NCBI GenBank assembly: GCA_032718475.1
Contig: JAUCBJ010006937.1
Coordinates: 1 to 64,000 of the forward strand
Length of the DNA: 64,000 nt
Origin: Nemertoderma westbladi
Taxonomy: Eukaryota; Xenacoelomorpha; Nemertodermatida; Nemertodermatidae
Reading direction: 5' to 3'
Shown: one piece after another, positions 60,317 through 64,000 of the stretch
Layout: each line of letters opens with the position of its first letter
Numbering within the stretch: the stretch's first letter is position 1
Notes under the pieces: model-generated
The model's input: only the letters and a program-made list of their open reading frames with translations
Told to the model about the DNA's origin: nothing
Databases searched by the model: none
Made by a program: the position numbers and the translations under genes

Positions 60317-61020
60317 ATGGAGAATGAACAAAAAAGTGGATGCTATTCAGCAACTTTTGCTTCATTCAGCATTCTGCCAACTTTGCCGGTACATATGTAA
60401 TTGCTGTGGTTGGTTAGATTGGCTGGATCGATGGAGGCTGTGTTTGCGTTATTTTAATTTTGTACCGGGTAACCAAACCATCAAATCTATAAACTAGAAA
60501 CTCTGAAACCCAAAATTATTCGATTATGGACTGTCTCTTAGAAAGGCTGACTCCAAAATCGTCGGCTTTTCAAATTTATAATGGGACCCTGAAGCCCAAT
60601 CAAGTACTTGGCTTCAGGTAGAGATCCTGAAGCCTAGCCTGGGCCTAGCCTAGTGCAAAGGGACAACTTATTCCCCAGTGGGATCTTTTGCTGTGCATAG
60701 TACGAGCCTGAAAAGGACTCGGACCGCAATGGAAGTCGCATTCCTCCCCTCGAACTGACGTTCCATGACCAACAGAGCGGTTTACAGTCCACGAATTTAT
60801 TACGAGCCTGAAAAGGACTTGGAACACCACGGAAAACCACATTCCCTCGCTTGACTGACAGACATCGATGGATGAAGTGGTTTGTAGTCTGTGGAGCTAT
60901 TACAAGCCTGAAAATGACTCGGAATGTAACAGAAAGCTGCATCCTCTCATCAGACCCTACGGATACTAATGAACGGAGCGACCGGCACCGAACGGTGCTA
61001 TTACGAAACGTTTTGTCCAA
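60317..61020. repeat. About 100-bp tandem repeat, three units
   Basis: GAGCCTGAAAAGGACTCGGA recurs at about 60,704, 60,807 and 60,903 with substitutions, in units of about 97-104 bp that also share a GAC...CATCGATGG-like segment. No gene is supported; long minus-strand frames are a by-product of the repeats. Confidence 0.7.
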
Positions 61021-62674
61021 GAATCAAGTCATTTAAATCACCCATTGAACGATTTAATACTTCATGTAAAACTACTTCAATGGATCTTAATATTATAAGG
61101 GCGCTGGAGAACTGCCTATCCATGCCTATAATGGAAAGATATGTAATGAACAAATGGCTGCAGGCTTTTTACCTGTCCAGTAATTTCAATTTTGGATTTG
61201 TCAGACAATGGATAATGGTACAAATATGGGTGATCGTACCAGTCATGCGGTCAGTATGTTCTGAAAATCTGATGTGCTAATATAGCTAGGCCTAGGTTAG
61301 TAGGCAGTTGCATAGCAACGCGGGAATATCACTGATATTTCCCCATGGGCAAGAAATTATACTTTGTAGGTAGACCAATATTATAAATGAATATATAATT
61401 TCCAATATTATACATTGTAAGTCAAGCAATCATTTTTATTCATGACACTACCTCTGGGGTCTACTACATATCGCTCGTCAGGTAAATCATACGGCAGGTT
61501 CCCTGAACGAAACCAGAGGTCTAGTGGGAAGGGAGGTCGATATTAGTGGAACACTAAAAACGAACACTCAGGAATCAGAATTCACTCAGGATAAATAACT
61601 TTCAATATTACCACCACATATGACGGCAGTCCCTTAGAGCAACGGAGATATCGCCAATGGAGAATATCTGGGAGTGCAGACTCAGACACATTTACTTCTA
61701 TAAAGTTATCAGGCAATACCCTGTCATTATTGAGAAGCTTTATTAATGACCATATATTTTTGCTTTTGGAATTAATATAATTTTTATTATTTTCAGATAT
61801 TTGGAATTGAATATCTCAACCCGTCGTTTTACACATCTACCTTTTACATCTGGTATCTAAATCTTGTATTGGATCCATTCGTATATTTCCTAACAAGTGA
61901 CAGATCAATAAAGTCGTTTGTGAGATTGGCAAATTGTATGAGACATAAGAAGTAGAATTGAAAATATGTTATTTATGTTATTTATATTTCAAACAAATCA
62001 TGTCTACCCAACCGAATGTTTATTGTCGAATTATCGAATGTTTATTTTCTTTGTCGATTAGATCTATTATTATAAACGTAACCATAGCTTACCAAAGTAG
62101 ATTTTGCAGTTCTAACACTAAAATAATTTACATCCTGTTGGCCTGGTACTTGTTGTTGCCAATCAGTACAAAATTGTTAAAAATATTAATATTTTAAAAG
62201 TGACGTATATTTCGCAGTTCTAAGTAATATTTCCAAACCAAACCAAACAGATTAATTAAATATAGTAAAATAATTTTCACAGTAAAACACTATTGTATCA
62301 TTAAAAAGAAATATAATAACAGAATAGGACTACAACAATTTAGGAGAAACTATAACTATATAAATTAAAATAGTATTATAGTTTTTTGCTAAAACATAGA
62401 ATTTATCGATTTACAACATTGTATTTCTCCAGATAGTGGCGCATATTGTCCACAAATGAAAAAATGTGATCTCCAGTGTAAAGTGTTCGATATTAAATAT
62501 TGTTTTGTTTATTGTTTTTGTTAGTAAACTTTACTGATTGGTTTTACCTAATGTTTTAAACTAAATAAATTATGATGTTATAAACCCATAATTATATGAC
62601 TAAAAAATGAAATTTTCGATTTTTAGCTAATTTGGGTCAAAATTTTATGCTGATTCTTCTGGTGAAATACTTTT
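61021..62674. other. AT-rich DNA without recognised genes
   Basis: Short frames only, none with a domain. The region between 61,700 and 62,650 is very AT-rich. It carries no LTR or inverted repeat that I can see. Confidence 0.45.
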
Positions 62675-62729
62675 TTGGATATCTTTTCTCAAACTCGAGA
62701 TATTCCTCTTCAATTGAAGCTAGTCGCTT

Positions 62730-63415
62730 GTCTCCGATCCAAAAATATTATTCTACAGACTGGACAGACTGATGAGGTTCTGATTAAGGACATGGGGGGC
62801 GGTTGGCGACTCGCCCTCGCGTCAGCAGATGATACTGGAAATGGTGGAATTGGTCTATTGATGAATCCAACTGCACATGCAGCATTGGACAAAATAGACC
62901 AAATCTCTAACCGCATCATCCGTTGCCACTTCTCATGTTCTGGAAGACTGGCTAAGAAGTTTCCTAAGGTGGTTCTGATTGTGTGCTACTCTCCAACTAG
63001 TGTTGCCCCTGTAGAGGAGGTGGAAAATTTCTACCAAAATCTACCAGCAGCTACTGATGGAGTGGATCAGCATGCATTCTTAACATTCCTGGGAGACTTT
63101 AGTGCAAGTCTGCATCAATCACCTACATCGCCCTGGGTCTATAGCAATAGTGTTAACCGAAATTCCGTCCATCTTCAGGATTTTATCTCTGGAAATGGAT
63201 TGTTTTCGGCTGGAACCCAGTTCAAGAAGCGAACTGGAAAGCTATGGACTCATAGTGGACCCAATGGTCGCAAGTCCCAGATAGACCATATCCTGTTTCG
63301 TAGGAAACACAGGAGTTCTATACAAGACTGTAATGCATTTACACTTAGACCCTTCTCCAGTGATCACCGCCTTATTGTGGCCAAGGTAAGACTTAGTCTG
63401 CGTGCTAGCAGAACA
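62730..63415 (+). pseudogene. RTE-type LINE endonuclease fragment
   Basis: The frame holds most of an endonuclease/exonuclease/phosphatase domain: GNGGIGLLMNPTAHAALDKI, VCYSPTSVAPVEE, then FLGDFSA (the GDF(N/S)A catalytic motif), KLWTHSGPNGRKSQIDHIL and SSDHRLIVAKVRLSLR with the SDH motif. The N-terminal strand with the first catalytic residues is missing and no RT follows, so the copy is truncated at both ends. This style matches RTE/BovB and CFDP2-like endonucleases. The same region, reversed, forms 2,797-3,130. Confidence 0.85.
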
Positions 63416-63490
63416 CGTTTGTGGGGCCTTCGCGCAGCACGAGGCCCAGTTATGAGATACAAATTAAAATTGTGCGACTGTATCACAAAA
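63415..63490 (+). repeat. Short dispersed segment also found near 398-475
   Basis: Starting at GTTTGTGGGGCC, about 75 bases resemble 398-475 (GTTCGTGGGGCC) through a CGCGCAG...ACGAGG core, a CAGTTAT and a TATC.C(A)AAA end, at roughly three quarters identity by eye. It begins where the endonuclease homology ends. Origin unknown. Confidence 0.5.
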
Positions 63491-63559
63491 TCAGGTTATG
63501 AGAGATTAACCAACACCACCAATTAATCAAAGAAAGGGGGACAGTACGTGTTCACCCCT

Positions 63560-63700
63560 TTTAATCTGCACCCCCCCCCCCCCGCCCCCTCCCTTCCCAC
63601 CCACCAATACATAACCGCGACATCTACCACCCACGGAAGGGTAGCACGAACTTATTTCCAAACGCACGTTCAATATGCAAAGCCAGGTGGTTTATAGGAA
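63560..63700. other. Pyrimidine-rich tract
   Basis: A C run (63,570-63,584) and a CCCACC-rich stretch follow the LINE fragment. No gene. Confidence 0.6.
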
Positions 63701-63729
63701 TATAATCAATGCAGTACTCGTCTTCATTA

Positions 63730-64000
63730 TAAGCCTCTTTGCGTTCGACCTGTTTTGTATTAAAATATATTTATTAAACGCAGGCTGACGCTCTTTATAA
63801 TAATAATACCTAGGGATGCCAGCTTCCAGACTTTCAATCTTTACTGCCGCGCAAACCCCGCAGAGGAAGTTTTGGTTTGAGAGATCAAGCCCATCGGCAA
63901 TTGGTGTTTCAATTTCGGTCCAGGAACTCTGACAATGGGAGCATTCAATCTTAGCTGTGGTCCATTCCCGTGGTTTCGGCTTCCTTTTCTTCGTCCCAAT
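63730..64000 (-). CDS. Edge of an unidentified coding region with paired CxxC motifs
   Basis: On the minus strand an open frame enters from the window edge with a basic KKRKPKPREW, then ECSHCQSSW and, 27 residues after the first pair, FLCGVC. This CxxC...CxxC arrangement is zinc-finger-like and somewhat reminiscent of the first finger of LINE or PHD-type proteins. The frame closes near 63,690; a neighbouring frame from about 63,745 to 63,625 is also open (VERKEAYNEDEYCIDYIP), so a frameshift or small intron may join them. No function can be assigned. Confidence 0.4.

Noticed and set aside
60634-61020. Minus-strand protein of 128 codons
   Set aside because: It is a by-product of the tandem repeat of about 100 bp; no domain or conserved start.

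Overview
The window comes from an invertebrate animal nuclear genome. It holds an intron-interrupted class A GPCR exon, BEL/Pao and Ty3/gypsy LTR retrotransposons, non-LTR retrotransposons, tRNA-derived SINE-like sequence, and non-autonomous DNA transposons with TTAA, TA and 9-bp target duplications. There are long poly-C/poly-G runs and no prokaryotic gene organisation. The phylum cannot be fixed from the sequence alone.

Layout. 1-1.5 kb: non-coding. 1.54-2.47 kb: first exon of a rhodopsin-like receptor (TM1-TM6), ending at a splice donor. 2.8-3.6 kb: broken RTE-type LINE on the minus strand. 4.2-5.65 kb: broken Ty3/gypsy fragment. 5.95-58.2 kb: one nested stack of transposons. 58.2-62.6 kb: unassigned DNA, a third copy of a piggyBac-like MITE, and a short tandem repeat. 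62.7-63.5 kb: second RTE endonuclease fragment. 63.7-64 kb: edge of an unidentified minus-strand coding region.

The nest, read outside in. (1) A roughly 1.5-kb foldback, Mutator-like element (5,946-58,201) has about 220-bp inverted termini and a 9-bp target duplication. (2) An old BEL/Pao element, 'A' (5,965-56,707, plus strand), sits in its left terminus with LTRs and a CCCGA duplication. A encodes gag-pol followed by a second large ORF, ORF2, and all are decayed. (3) Inside A are two piggyBac-like MITEs with TTAA sites (plus a tandem duplication of one MITE with adjacent gag), a 2.26-kb Tc1/mariner-type element between pol and ORF2, and two large insertions that split ORF2. One is a young 18.6-kb BEL/Pao element, 'B' (28,350-46,961, minus strand); the other is a nearly intact LINE (about 48,140-53,300, minus strand). 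(4) The first MITE carries a 1.8-kb satellite-like insertion. Subtracting the insertions leaves A at about 18 kb, close to B.

Most interesting system. B has 1.92-kb LTRs in which I found a single difference, an intact 2,903-aa gag-pol, and an intact 1,241-aa ORF2 downstream of pol. ORF2 is not an envelope protein: it has one CxxC...CxxH motif near the N-terminus and three CCHC-like knuckles near residues 866-925, with no transmembrane segment that I can see. The split, frameshifted ORF2 of the much older element A shows the same zinc motifs and the same flanking residue patterns in the same order. A gag-pol-ORF2 architecture is therefore a lineage trait and ORF2 has probably been under selection. 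B also carries about ten copies of an 18-nt motif scattered over 13.6 kb and read in different frames, three near-identical hairpins just upstream of gag, and a tRNA-like A-box/B-box sequence in each LTR.
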